64,000 bases of DNA from Psococerastis gibbosa (lineage: Eukaryota; Arthropoda; Insecta; Psocodea; Psocidae). The stretch lies in the NCBI GenBank assembly GCA_963971405.1, contig CAXART010000054.1, positions 62,001 through 126,000 of the forward strand. Reading direction: 5' to 3'. Position numbers and translations under genes: made by a program. Of the stretch, positions 1-11,000 are shown piece after piece. Below the pieces are notes generated by a model that was given only the letters and a program-made list of their open reading frames with translations, had not been told where the DNA came from and made no database searches. Each line of letters begins with the position of its first letter. Positions within the stretch are counted from its first letter, which is position 1.

Positions 1-1
1 A

Positions 2-232
2 AGAAAGAGGTCAGAACAATTGATACAAAATACTCCTCATTACAAAAGGCAATATGAAAAAGAAATGCAGAAACTTCACCCAAAACAAAACAATGCAGAA
101 AGTAAGGGATATGTAGCATTTTTTGTAAACGCTCAGGTAGCTAAATCATCTGCATCAAAGCTTCGTAATCAAGGAATAGAAAATGTTAGATTGCTTTTCA
201 AGAATGATCAATATTGCGTAAAAGTAAGTTAA
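2..232 (+). CDS. 3' end of an unidentified gene (truncated by the window edge)
   Basis: The frame is open from the first bases of the window to a TAA at 230-232, so this is probably the C-terminal end of a longer protein that starts outside. About 76 residues are visible: a lysine/glutamine-rich hydrophilic stretch, then a roughly 40-residue segment (GYVAFFVNA ... QYCVKVS) with an alternating beta-alpha-beta look. That pattern is loosely like a SPOR-type peptidoglycan-binding domain, but this is only a visual impression. A TTG at 20 could be a start but has no convincing ribosome binding site. Function not recognised. It is followed by 150 bp without a gene and then by an IS6 element. Confidence 0.4.
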   Translation, partial: RKRSEQLIQNTPHYKRQYEKEMQKLHPKQNNAESKGYVAFFVNAQVAKSSASKLRNQGIENVRLLFKNDQYCVKVS

Positions 233-467
233 AACCTGCATTACAGATTGTGTAGCATGCCAGAAACTATTTGACAAATGAGAATGTTCCAAAAGCATGT
301 GCGTCAAGTTGAGAAACTATCGTGAAATATAGAAATATTTAAGATTGGTATTTTATTTGTTACATTTCAGGTAGTGACAGCGGTTCTGTCGCATCTATAA
401 ATCCTGGTATGTAACATTTGTAGGAAAGTAGAAAAGAAGTGATATGATCATCTAAAAAAAAGCAAAG

Positions 468-1176
468 ATGTTTCGTATTAGTTCAAAATTATTGCCATAT
501 TTCAAAGGATTTAGCTTTTCAGCAGAGATAATAATGTTATCTGTATATATGAAATGTAGATTCTCTTTGAGCTATCGAGATTTGGAAGAAATGCTGAGTA
601 TAAGGGGAGCAAAAATTGATCATGCTACGTTACAAAGGTGGGTTATCAGATTTGTGCCACTGATAGATGAAGCGGTAAGGAAAAGGAAGAAGCAGGTTGG
701 CAGTAGCTGGAGAATGGACGAGACCTACGTTAAATTAAACGGCAAATGGGTTTATCTATACAGAGCACTAAGATAGTCTTGGTAATACTGTAGACTTTCT
801 GTTGTGTGCTCGTAGAGACAAGTCTGCGGCACTTGCGTTCTTTCGTAAAGCCTTTAGAGAGAATAACCTTCCTGAGAAAGTAGTAATTGATAAAAGCGGC
901 AGTAATACTGCTGCTCTTGATGATTTGAATACAGAAATTTCTGAAGATTGTAGAATCATGGTTTTTCAAATAAAATATCTAAATAATATTGTCGAACAAG
1001 ATCATAGATTTATCAAAAAACGAATAAAGCCAATGCTTGGTTTTAAGAGCTTCCACTCCGCAAAGATTACCATTACCGGCATAGAAAATATTCGTATGAT
1101 TCAAAAAAGACAAATTATCGGGGCTAATGATAATGTTTCTACTTTTGAGAATTTTGCTATGCTAATTGCTCTATAA
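468..1176 (+). pseudogene. IS6-family transposase, frameshifted
   Basis: The N-terminal part (468-776) carries the HTH-like segment and the first catalytic Asp in MDETYVK. It runs into a TAG at 774-776. The rest continues one frame over, from just after about 770 to 1176, with the second Asp in VIDKSGSN and the Glu in NNIVEQDHRFIKKR. Joined, the two parts give a normal-sized IS6 DDE transposase of roughly 235 residues. There is no poly-A or poly-T slippery run at the break, so a one-base indel mutation is more likely than programmed frameshifting. Probably inactive. Confidence 0.85.
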
Positions 1177-1345
1177 CTCCCATAATCCCAGTTTAACGAT
1201 CTTCTTGTACCACAATTTATAGATGCGACAGAACCAATGATAATGTTTCTACTTTTGAGAATTTTGCTATGCTAATTGCTCTATAACTCCCATAATCCCA
1301 GTTTAACGATCTTCTTGTACCACAATTTATAGATGCGACAGAACC
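1126..1345. repeat. Exact 110-bp tandem duplication of the IS6 right end
   Basis: Bases 1126-1235 and 1236-1345 are identical. Each unit contains the last codons of the transposase, about 35 bp downstream, and the whole right inverted repeat. The unit boundary coincides exactly with the outer edge of the inverted repeat (GCGACAGAACC). Confidence 0.95.
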
Positions 1346-1410
1346 TAAAAAAAGCACTCTTTCTCTATTACCATTGGAACTTGATATAACTACCTCAATT
1401 CTTCTGCCAG

Positions 1411-2757
1411 CTAATTCTTGTCTACCAGATTAAGTGATTTTCTGCATTCTTCCAACTTATTAATAATAACGGGAGTAATTAAAGATTGTCCTTTCAAAGG
1501 ACTTGGAGTATTTGTACCACTCGAATAACCACTATCATTCTCCTGATTTTGTACGTCTGTTGTAACTTTCAATTTATGTTCTGCATTAGTTGGATTTTTA
1601 AATGGAATACCATAATTATCACAAAAATTTTTGACCATAGTACGAACATTAGGCTTTTTGCTACTTTGCGCACATTCAGCTGCATAGTTTATAAAACTAT
1701 CCAAGTTTGCTGCTGAAAAAGTAATATTAGCAGTACCCTCTAAAATGTTTTTAATATATGAATCAAATTCTGTACCTTTCAATTCTTTCTTTAGGCCCGC
1801 TTTCAGTACTTTCCTAAGCGTGTCTCCTTTTAGTTCATGGAATTCAATTTTTTTGCTTAGCCGACCTCCCCTAGTAAGTGCTGTGTCTAGATCTCCCATA
1901 CAGACATTAGTTGTAGCAAGCACTATCACATCTCTTCTAGCTTCATCTAACCTAGTGAAAAAATAATTTAAAGATACTTGATTATCATCAGTGCGCTTTG
2001 TACCGATGCTGTCAATTTCATCTATAAGAACTATACAAGGGGCGTTTTCTTCTGCTTTATTAAAAACCTCATTTATACTTGATTTTCTAAGCAAATCAGA
2101 TCCAGGAACTTTTATAAACGTAGTGAGAGATTTAAATTTATCTGCAATAGCTTCAACAATTGTACTCTTACCAGTTCCTGGTGGACCGTACAAAATGCAT
2201 CCTACTCTTTCTACTTTTCTTTTTTCTTCTGAATTACCTGTTTTTTCTAAGGACATTTTACTAATATTATCCTTTATTAACTTGCAAATACTACTTAACT
2301 CTTCTCTTTTATGTTCTTCAAGAATAAAATCCTCAAAAGGTTTATTTCCCCTTACTTCACCTTTTTCATAAAATTTCATGTACAGCTCTTCTTTCATTTG
2401 ACTTGTTGTTGTAGTATTAGCAAGCACTTCTAACTTTTCATTGAATAGAATATTAGATTCTTCTAGGTTTTTGATTCGCTTTTCTACCTCGTCTTTTATT
2501 ACAGGACTATTAGTTTGCTTTGAAGCTTCATCTAATTTTTTATTTTTACTAATTATTTTGTACGTAAATGCAATTACTGCTATAGAAAGCAAAGATATAA
2601 TCAAAGTAATGGGGAGAGATATACCTAAAACTACAATTGGAGATAAAAATTCAACATAGGGAGCTATAGCAAAAACCCCAGACGCAAGTAACGTAAGAGT
2701 AGCAAGAGTACCAGCTATAAAAGGAAGTGTATTACCTCTATCATTTGTATTTTCCAT
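1411..2757 (-). CDS. Membrane-anchored AAA+ ATPase
   Basis: 448 residues from the ATG at 2757. A TTG 24 bases further upstream is possible, but the ATG has a GGGG-type ribosome binding site 5-6 bases before it. Near the N-terminus are two hydrophobic helices (roughly residues 13-60), then a charged coiled-coil stretch, then a classic AAA+ core. Walker A is GPPGTGKST (residues 191-199) and Walker B is IVLIDEID (about 243-250). Sensor 1 is ATTN, and an arginine-rich GGRLSKK segment follows. This is the arrangement of FtsH/BCS1/spastin-like remodelers, but no protease domain follows. The C-terminal tail is Ser/Thr/Asn-rich (NDSGYSSGTNTPSP) and looks disordered. Such ATPases use ATP to unfold or remodel protein partners at a membrane; the substrate here is unknown. 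It stands alone on the minus strand. Confidence 0.8.
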   Translation of the reverse strand: MENTNDRGNTLPFIAGTLATLTLLASGVFAIAPYVEFLSPIVVLGISLPITLIISLLSIAVIAFTYKIISKNKKLDEASKQTNSPVIKDEVEKRIKNLEESNILFNEKLEVLANTTTTSQMKEELYMKFYEKGEVRGNKPFEDFILEEHKREELSSICKLIKDNISKMSLEKTGNSEEKRKVERVGCILYGPPGTGKSTIVEAIADKFKSLTTFIKVPGSDLLRKSSINEVFNKAEENAPCIVLIDEIDSIGTKRTDDNQVSLNYFFTRLDEARRDVIVLATTNVCMGDLDTALTRGGRLSKKIEFHELKGDTLRKVLKAGLKKELKGTEFDSYIKNILEGTANITFSAANLDSFINYAAECAQSSKKPNVRTMVKNFCDNYGIPFKNPTNAEHKLKVTTDVQNQENDSGYSSGTNTPSPLKGQSLITPVIINKLEECRKSLNLVDKN

Positions 2758-2781
2758 CGTATTACCCCACAAACTAACCAA

Positions 2782-3527
2782 AACAGCACTATAAAAATTT
2801 CCTAATCAGGTTACATCTAATATGAATATAACCCTTTAGCTTGTCTTAAACATATAAGATAGGATCAACTACTATTGAAGCCTGTATAAGTCCTTAGTAT
2901 TTAAATACCCACTCTAATATGGTAAGAGAATAAATATTAACTGTAGTATATACTTTTCGTAGGGTCAACTGCTAAAAAGTATTCTCGCAGATACTATATC
3001 AATCAGCGTCACAAAAAATTTGATTATTTACTTTTTTCAAAAACATAAAAATAGTGCCTACCTTTGTGAGAACAATTTAAACAAAAGCGGCGTTGTGTAA
3101 ATAAGAATGTGAAATTGTTGTAACAAAGTTATACAAAACAGTTCGTATGTAAATATGGCTAAAGTAGTCTAATATAGCTAGTTTTAGCGTACAATGAAAT
3201 TACCATATAAAAAAGTTCGCATATATCACATGGTAGACCATGCCATCCCAAGAAAAATAGTTCTCACGCTCATTGATTTTAACCACTAAAAATAGTTATT
3301 TTATTTAAATAATTAGCGAAACTTATTACTAAGTTAGTACAATTTATTTAATAATAGTAAAGAAAAATTAAGGCAAGTTTATGCGAAAAATAGGGTAAAA
3401 GTCTTTTAATCATTATATTTGATTGTAGCTGTGTCATCTCATTACTTTTTTTAATAAGATCAAAAATAGCATTCACCAGGTCTTAACTTTTATGATCTAT
3501 ACTGTAATAAATAGTTGAGGCAATGGT
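2782..3527. other. Gene-free AT-rich stretch
   Basis: About 745 bp between the divergent AAA+ ATPase gene and the frameshifted gene at 3528. No open frame, recognisable remnant or clear hairpin with a T-run was found. It must contain the promoters of both flanking genes, but I cannot assign them. Confidence 0.4.
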
Positions 3528-4723
3528 ATGAATGGTACATTAAAAAATGATAAATATAAAGAAAGCTTCGATTCTTTGGTTAAAGCTATAAAGCGAGGAT
3601 GTGGAAGAAAATTGATAAGCAGTATAATAAAACAACAAATGATTTATCTAAAACGTTTGAGAGTTTAACAGACAAGGCAGAGGATATAGCCAAGTATGTT
3701 GTACGTGGTGACTTAGATAATTATGTAAGCCTCCTGAATAAGAAGCGATCAAATTTTAAAATATTTAGAAGAGTGTTAAATAAAATTTCAGGAAAGGATA
3801 CGCTCAAATTAAAAATGTAAGTGACTTTGTAAATAGATTGCCTCATCCTACTATTGAAACAGCCATTGAGCACCTAAATATTTCAGAAAAATTGTACATC
3901 ATAAGGAAGTAAAGGAAGTAGCACTATCTCCAATCACAAAAATTATGTCTTCGGATAGCGAAAGTGAGCTTCTCATACCTACGAAGATGATTCAGGTTAT
4001 GGAAGCTCATTAGATGAAGGCCATGAATATGAAGAAGTATCATGTTATCGAGAAGAGAAGAGTGAAATTTTGGAAAAAAATTTGCAGAGTTTTAAACTGC
4101 CTAAAGAAGAGCCAATTTATGCAACCATCCCTATAGAACATATAGAAGCAAAAAGGAAACGCAAGCAAGAGCAGCAGTCTAAACATACAGTATCGCCAAA
4201 ATTACCTACAGCAATAGTAGTACCAGAGAAAACATCCCTTATCAGTCAAGAAGTTAAACAAGAATCACAAGCGATATTTAAAGATGTATTTGCAGTATCA
4301 TCACAACCTAAAAATCCAGGCCATGCCAATCAAAAAATGAGTACGAAACCAAGAATAGTGGGAGTGACTCTTAAAAAGTCAGTTGAAAGTATATCACTAA
4401 GAACTGAGAATCAAAACTATAGACAAGTAGTGCCAAAAGTAGAAGTGCCTTTTGTAAAAGAAATTGTTAATCGCAAGATAGACAGTAAAATAAAAGCAAT
4501 AGTAGAAAAATTTGAGCAAAGCCAAGTAAAAGAATATATAGATATGCAACCTGCTAAAAGTAAAGGCATTATGGTAGCACAACCAGGTGTTGATATGAAG
4601 AGAAATCCATTAATGAACCTTGTAACGGAACAGTGTAATCGTAAGCCTTGCAAAAATTCTTCTCTTACGCATGTAAATGTAAAGCAGCTAGCTGAACAAT
4701 TTGAAAGTTATGGGAGAAGATAG
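3528..4723 (+). pseudogene. Multiply frameshifted gene of unknown function, upstream of the giant gene
   Basis: Coding sequence can be followed through successive frames. The first segment is 3528 to about 3590, and the second 3599-3820 (lysine-rich, helical, LTDKAEDIAKYVVRGDLDN). Short segments follow in other frames from about 3817 to 3990. The last open segment reads from about 3985 to 4723, is Lys/Gln/Pro-rich and looks disordered. At least three frame changes are needed, so the gene is dead as sequenced unless there are assembly errors. A Ser/Gly-rich acidic stretch (DDSGYGSSLDEG) resembles the low-complexity tail of the AAA+ ATPase next door. It lies 300 bp upstream of, and codirectional with, the giant OTU gene, the position a partner gene would occupy. 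I do not recognise the family. Confidence 0.6.
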
Positions 4724-4978
4724 ATAACTCACATGGATTCTCTTAAATATTAAAAATAGAGTCAGTTTATTATTTAATGTTATCTTTCATATAGACCTTC
4801 TGCAAAAGGAAAGTTGCTGTTTTTATGATGGCCTATTTAAAGAAAATCTAGTTTATTTTGCAGCAGGTTTTATATTGTTTTGAACCTACTTTTCTACTTT
4901 CATCGCCTATTCTGTAAAACCAAAAAGGTATGCATAAAAACTATTTGCATTGCCAAATTTATTTATTAGCATATAGCT

Positions 4979-5001
4979 AAATCTAATATAATCTTAGATT
5001 T
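4979..5001 (+). promoter_or_regulatory. Candidate promoter -10 box inside an inverted repeat, ahead of the giant gene
   Basis: AAATCTAA (4979-4986) and TTAGATTT (4994-5001) are a perfect 8-bp inverted repeat. The 7-base spacer contains a consensus -10 box, TATAAT (4987-4992). No good -35 box lies 16-18 bp upstream. The next gene starts at 5027, after AGAGGG at about 5017-5022. The gene-free stretch 4724-5026 holds nothing else recognisable. An inverted repeat enclosing a -10 box suggests a repressor site, which is inference. Confidence 0.45.
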
Positions 5002-5026
5002 TTATGTCAAATGGGCAGAGGGATTT

Positions 5027-8000
5027 ATGCTAAAAGTAGAACATTCAATAAATTACTTGAACAAAAAGAAAGCTGATTCAGAAATATTGGGAGAAATACA
5101 ATATGTAAAGCAGCTAAATTCACAAATCCGCTCCAAACGCTCAGATGATAGTCTAAAGTTGCCAAGGAATTTTAAGGTAGGGCAAGCAATTGGTGGTGGA
5201 GATTGCTTTTTTGATTCAGTTGCACAAGGACTTAAACGATTGAAGCCTGAGATGGACTTTACTGTAAAATCTTTGAGAGAGGCTTGTAAGAGATTTGCAC
5301 AAAGTCAGTTAGAAAATGATCAATCATGGCTTAAAGGAGCGTTGAGAAATGAGGCTGAGCAAATTAGTGTATATGTTCCACGTATTGAATTTACTGCTGA
5401 TGATATTGAGCAAAAATCTGGGTCAGTAAATGTATTGGAATTAACCTCACCAATATGGGGTAGAAGTGAAATTGAGGGGAGAATAATTTGTAAAGAATAT
5501 AATGTGAAATTACATTTTGTTGAAAAACATGCTGTGGAAGGAAAAGAGGTATGGCTAGATCAGATCGTAAATAGTGAAGGTTCTAGGTCTGTGGATAGTA
5601 TAGATTATAATGAGGAAAACACTATACACATAATAAATAGGGGTAATGCACATTTCGAGCCAATACTTAGTACTCAAGAAGTTCGATACAATAGGCAACA
5701 ATCTTCTAACCATGACACACCAAAAGAAGAACTAAAAATCCCTGCTAAAGAGAAACCAAAAAAAAAAAGTCAAGATTCAGAACAACAATCAACAGGTTTG
5801 TCATCTTATAGGTTAAAGAGAACTAACAATGATCCAAATGCAGGCTCTTCTCAGCAATCTTCTTCTGATAAGAATCGGATTGATGATCTAAAATTACCAG
5901 AAAATTTCAAGGTAGAGCAAGCAATCGGTGGTGGAGATTGTTTCTTTGATTCAGTTGCACAAGGACTTAAACGATTGAAGCCTGATATGGACTTTACTGT
6001 AAAATCTTTACGTAAAGTTTGTAAGGATCTTGCTGTAGATAATCAACAGTTAAAGAGTAAAATTATAAAGGATGCTAAGAATCGCCATGATCCAACAATA
6101 GTTACTCCTGATAATAGTGCCAGTGATGATGAACTTTGGAATGCTTATTTAGCTAGTATTGAATATACTAATGATGATATAAATAAAATGCGAGATGATA
6201 ACCCAAGTTTATATCAATCATTAACTAGCTTAAAGTACGGAAATACTTTACAGGTACCTATATGGGGAAGGCCTGATATTGAAGGTCAAATGATTTGTAA
6301 AAAATATAATGTAAAATTGCATCTTATTGAGGAGTCCACTATAGCTGTAATGTGGCTACATCAGATCGTAGATGAAACAGGATCTAAATCTGTAGAAAAC
6401 GCAGATTACAATGATGTTAGCACTATACATCTAATAAATAGGGGTAATGCACATTTCGAGCCAATACTGGGTACACAAGAAATTCGATATCGTAGGTCTG
6501 ATAATGATCCTAAGCCAGGTTCTAGTTTTCAGGTGAGTAGAAAACAACACAGTACTGATTACGACAAAGTAAATGACAGATTGGAAGAATTTGTTAGATA
6601 TTTTGTTAAAGAATTTGAGGCTAAATTACATGTCTATTATCTGATTTTAGAAGGAGAAGCAGAGAAGGCGGGGAAATTTTCAAATGCATTTTCAGAAAAG
6701 ATAGGGCAAGGAATTGTAGGAGCTGCAGGTGGATTTATAGGTTATTTTTTAGGTTCAACTGTAGTAGGTGCAAGGTTAGGAGCAGAAGCAGGAAAAGCAG
6801 GAGCAGCAAAATTAGGAAGCAAAATAGGCAGTAAACAACATAAAAAGAAAGCTACTAGTCTGGTCGACTTGGTAGGTCTTTTTCAGGAAGATAAGACTAA
6901 TTTTAGACGGGTATTGGTAGAGGCTGGATTTGATGTTTTTCAAAGTTTTGAAATGCAATTTATGAGAGTTACTACAGATCAAGGACCAAAAAGAGCAATG
7001 CAGCTGTTAGCAAAAGATGCTACAAATAGAGCAATAGATTACATACAAAAGAAAGAGGTCTTTATAACCGAGGGTGTTGTTTTAGGCAAGTCTAAGATAG
7101 AACCGGTTTTGGGAGTACCTATTGCTCACTCTAAAATTAAGACATCTGGGTTTGAGGTAGACTATGAATATATGTCGTCTAAGGAAAAGTGGTCAACTGC
7201 AAGTCTATACGAAAAAGTAGGGTTAGTAAAAGAAGGAAAGAATTCTAAAAAAATAACTGAATATTATGAAAAGAAAGATGGTAAAAGTAGGACTGATAAA
7301 TATGGTTATCGTCGTCTCTTTATATCAGAGAGTTGGGATAAATGGGAAGGTAAATATAGGCTTTCTAGTAATATTGAGAAAAGCGGACAGTTTGCAGATT
7401 ACCAGTATATTTTAAATTCAAAAGATTCAGAGCGGAGAACAAAAGACATTTTAGAAAAGGTTAACCTAGATGATAAAGGTTTAGCAGAAGAGAGAATAAC
7501 TAAAATAATAGAGGAAGCTAAAAGTGATATTATAGAGGAAATAAATCTTTTAAAGAAACAAAGCCATAGTTATAAGGAAGATCGCAAGATATTAATAAGT
7601 ATAGAAACTAATCTAAAAAATTTAAAGATAGATGAGTATTTAGGAAGGTTGAAACAAAATTTTGAAGAAGCTAAACAGGAACGTCAAAAAATAGCAAAAT
7701 CTATTGAAGCAGGCCGAGAAGAGAGTAGAGAAAATTTTAATCAATTGAACCAGAAGCAAGATATTTATTATGAAAATATAATGAAAAGTATAAAAGAAGC
7801 AAAAGGAGATGAAGAAGTACACAAGATTATGCTTAAAATGAAGGATTATTACACTAAAGGTATAGAGGAATCTGGTATTAATTTTAATAATCCGATCAAT
7901 TTAGATAAATTTTTAAAGTCTCAAGAAAAGAAAATTTTTAATTTTATTTCTCCAGAAAGTACATGGTTAAGCGGTATAAAAGTATATCAGCCTTTAAAAA

Positions 8001-11000
8001 AAATTGGTGAATACCAAGGTAAGTATATTTTTTGTCGTTTGAGTGATATACTGCACTTGAAGAAGTATATAATATCTGATTTTAAGTCAAAAACAAACTT
8101 ATTAGTGCTTGAATGCGATACTTCACTAGATAAAAAGGCAGAGAAGTTATTCGAAAAATTATTCGATATTCTTAATTTTAGAAGCTTTATGGAAGATACT
8201 CAATATAATAAAAAAATCATTTTGATTACCAAATATGAAGCTCAACAAGCTTGGAGTAATTTATTGGAAAAAGTTCAAGGTAAGTATAAAGAGGAAAAAT
8301 ATGATGAAAATAATAGCTTGAATGATCTTACCGAAGATTCACAAGATTCTCTCTTACAAAAAAAGGTTATCTTTCAAGGTCAAGAAATCTCTTTGGATCA
8401 GTTAATAGATAAGAAAGATGAAAAATCAAAGGAAATAATTGATTCAAAAGTACTACTAGAGTTGATTGAAGGTAAAGAAATCACTATAGGTACTGCTTTA
8501 CCGAGCATTAGCGATTCTAATTCCCCTGCCTACCGTAAAGTGATGGAAGAGGTTAATAAGCAATATCTAAAGGATATAAAAGATGATATATTTGTAGTTA
8601 GTGGTATAAATGGAGAATTACTTGAAAGTGAGCTTGATATAAAAGAAGGTATAAAACAAGGTAAAATTGTTCTATACAACGAGAAAATGTTCTCCCAAGG
8701 TAGACCTAAAGGACAATTCAAATTCATCGTATTAGATAGTAAAAACAATGATAAGATTGTGAATGATTTTGAAAATGTGTGTAAACAATACCAAAAGAGC
8801 GAATCAGCGCAAAAACCACAAGAACAAGAAAAAAAGTTAATTCATTTAATTGAGTTCAAAAACGATAAATTCATATGGAATAGGTATTATGACCCTAAGT
8901 TTTATATTAAGCGTAAGTTTCACAAAATAGTAATAGATAATAAGAAGTTTGAAGAACGTCGAGAAGATACAAACATTTTTTTAGTTAGTGGAATTCAAAA
9001 GGATGAGTTTGTAGAGAAATATCAAACTCTTAGAGATAAAGTAGCTTCGACACAAAATGAACTTAATAACGGAAAACCTATTTTCATTCTGAATAACGAT
9101 GGTGAAGTAGAAGAAATTTTCAGTAAAGAAAGTTTAGCTTCTAATTCAGTACATTGGATTGCAAATGAAGATGATGAGTTAATTTGGAAGCGTTCTAAAG
9201 GTGAAACAGAAGAAATATCAAAATTACGTAAAATAGAGAATGAAGCATATTTTAAAGAAGAGAAAATTATAGAAATTATAAAAGATGAAAGATTTGTTGT
9301 GGTTGCTGATGTTCCAGGTATGGGAAAGTCAACAACATTAGTATCTTTATCAGAAGGGTATAAAGAACAGAATCAACTGAATTGGATAATTAGAGTTAAT
9401 TTAAGAGATTGTGAAAATGCAATAAAAGAACTTCCTGATGAATTTTCTAGTGATAAAGATATTGATATTGTTGTAGATTTTCTGTCTAAAGTAGACACTG
9501 AGGGAATGAAGCATCCACTTGCAAAAAAATTATTAAAGCATAGATTATCCCTTAATTCAGATAGTGGGGTATTTTTGTCATTGGATGGTTTTGACGAGAT
9601 TAGAGGTGACAGTCAATTCAGGTCCATTAGGCAGGATAGAGTTATTAAATTACTGAAGTTTTTTAAAGGGAAGACTAACGCAAAAGTACTGATTACAACA
9701 CGTCCATATGAAAAAGAGAAGGGAGAATTAGAAGGTGCATTGTCTGTATTGTCATATGACTTCAATCCAATTACGGATGATCGTAGTAAAGAATTTATAA
9801 AACAGTTTTGGCAAAATAATCTGAAGCTTAAATATAGTCAAGAAGATTTAGATTCGTTTAGATATCAAGGGTTTGCTAAAGCTTTGTTTGATAAAAGTCG
9901 CGATATTTTTGGGAAAAAAGAAGTATCAAAGTTCATAGGTATTCCTCTACAGTTGAGGATGCTGTCAGAAGCCTATCTGAAAGGTGACAAAGGCTTTGAG
10001 AGAAATAGGCTGAAAACAGATGATGAGATACAAGCATTGTTGAAAGATTTAAACATTAGCAACTTATATAAGGACTTTGTTGATCGCAAATATGAAATTT
10101 ATTTCGATGAAAAAAACAGGTTTAGTAATAGTCTAAGTGATAGCGATAAGGAAAGGTTGAAAAAATCATATCAGAAAGATCATATGCGTCTAGCGTTTAA
10201 ATATTATTTTGCTGATGAATCTCAATCTTCAAAAGATGGTAATAAGGTTTTTAATCTTTTTTTCTCTGGTAGTGATGATCGTACTTTTTTTGCAACCAAA
10301 ATCCCTAGTGATAATGAAGCAAGGGAATTAAGCAAAATAGGAATTATTCAAATCCAAAAGGGCGGTGAAGATTATAAAATTGACTTTACTCATCGTACAT
10401 TTGCAGAATATTTTGTTTCAGAATTGATCTTTGATAGATTGCAGAAAAAAGCAGTAAACCCAAATTATTCCACAGAATCAAAGAAAAAAATGTGGGAATT
10501 TTTATTAAATAATATTTTTATTCAAGAGAATTACAATATAATCCGAAATTTTGTTAACAGCAAGTTATCTAGTGACTTATTAGTAGACTCTAAGAACGTA
10601 GTTAATGAATTACTAAAAGCCAGGATTTCTCAATCTAGAGGAGAAACTCAGCTACATGTTGCTGCGGAAGAAGGGTTGTTAAAAGTAGTAAAATTCCTTG
10701 TTGAAAAAGGCGCTGATGTTGAGGCTAGGGCCAAATATGGAAGGACACCGCTGAACAGTGCTGCTGAAAGTGGAAAATGGGATGTAGTAAAATTCCTTGT
10801 TGAAATAGGCGCTGATGTTAATGCTAGGGCCAAATATGGAAGGACACCGCTGCACAGTGCTGTTGAAGATGAAGAATGGGATGTAGTAAAATTCCTTGTT
10901 GAAATAGGCGCTGATGTTAATGCTAGGGCCAAATATGGAAGGACACCGCTGCACAGTGCTGTTGAAGATGAAGAATGGGATGTAGTAAAATTCCTTGTTG

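Larger units (their letters stand above)
382..1345 (+). mobile_element. IS6-family insertion sequence, degraded
   Basis: The terminal inverted repeats are visible. The left end starts at 382 with GGTTCTGTCGCATCTATAAA, and its reverse complement ends at 1235 and again at 1345. Left and right repeats match at 26 of 28 positions. Inside is an IS6-type DDE transposase gene broken by a frameshift. The right end is present twice because of a 110-bp tandem duplication. The bases flanking 382 and 1345 do not form the 8-bp target duplication expected for the family, so the element is old or its flanks have been rearranged. Confidence 0.85.

Noticed and set aside
382-1345. Programmed frameshifting in the IS6 transposase
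   Set aside because: No slippery run near the break at about 770; a mutation is the simpler explanation.
4397-4653. Minus-strand frames opposite the decayed gene
   Set aside because: Hydrophobic antisense shadows of a lysine-rich coding strand.
3528-4723. Identification of the broken upstream gene as a CifA-type partner
   Set aside because: Position fits, but I see no recognisable similarity in the readable segments; reported only as an unidentified decayed gene.
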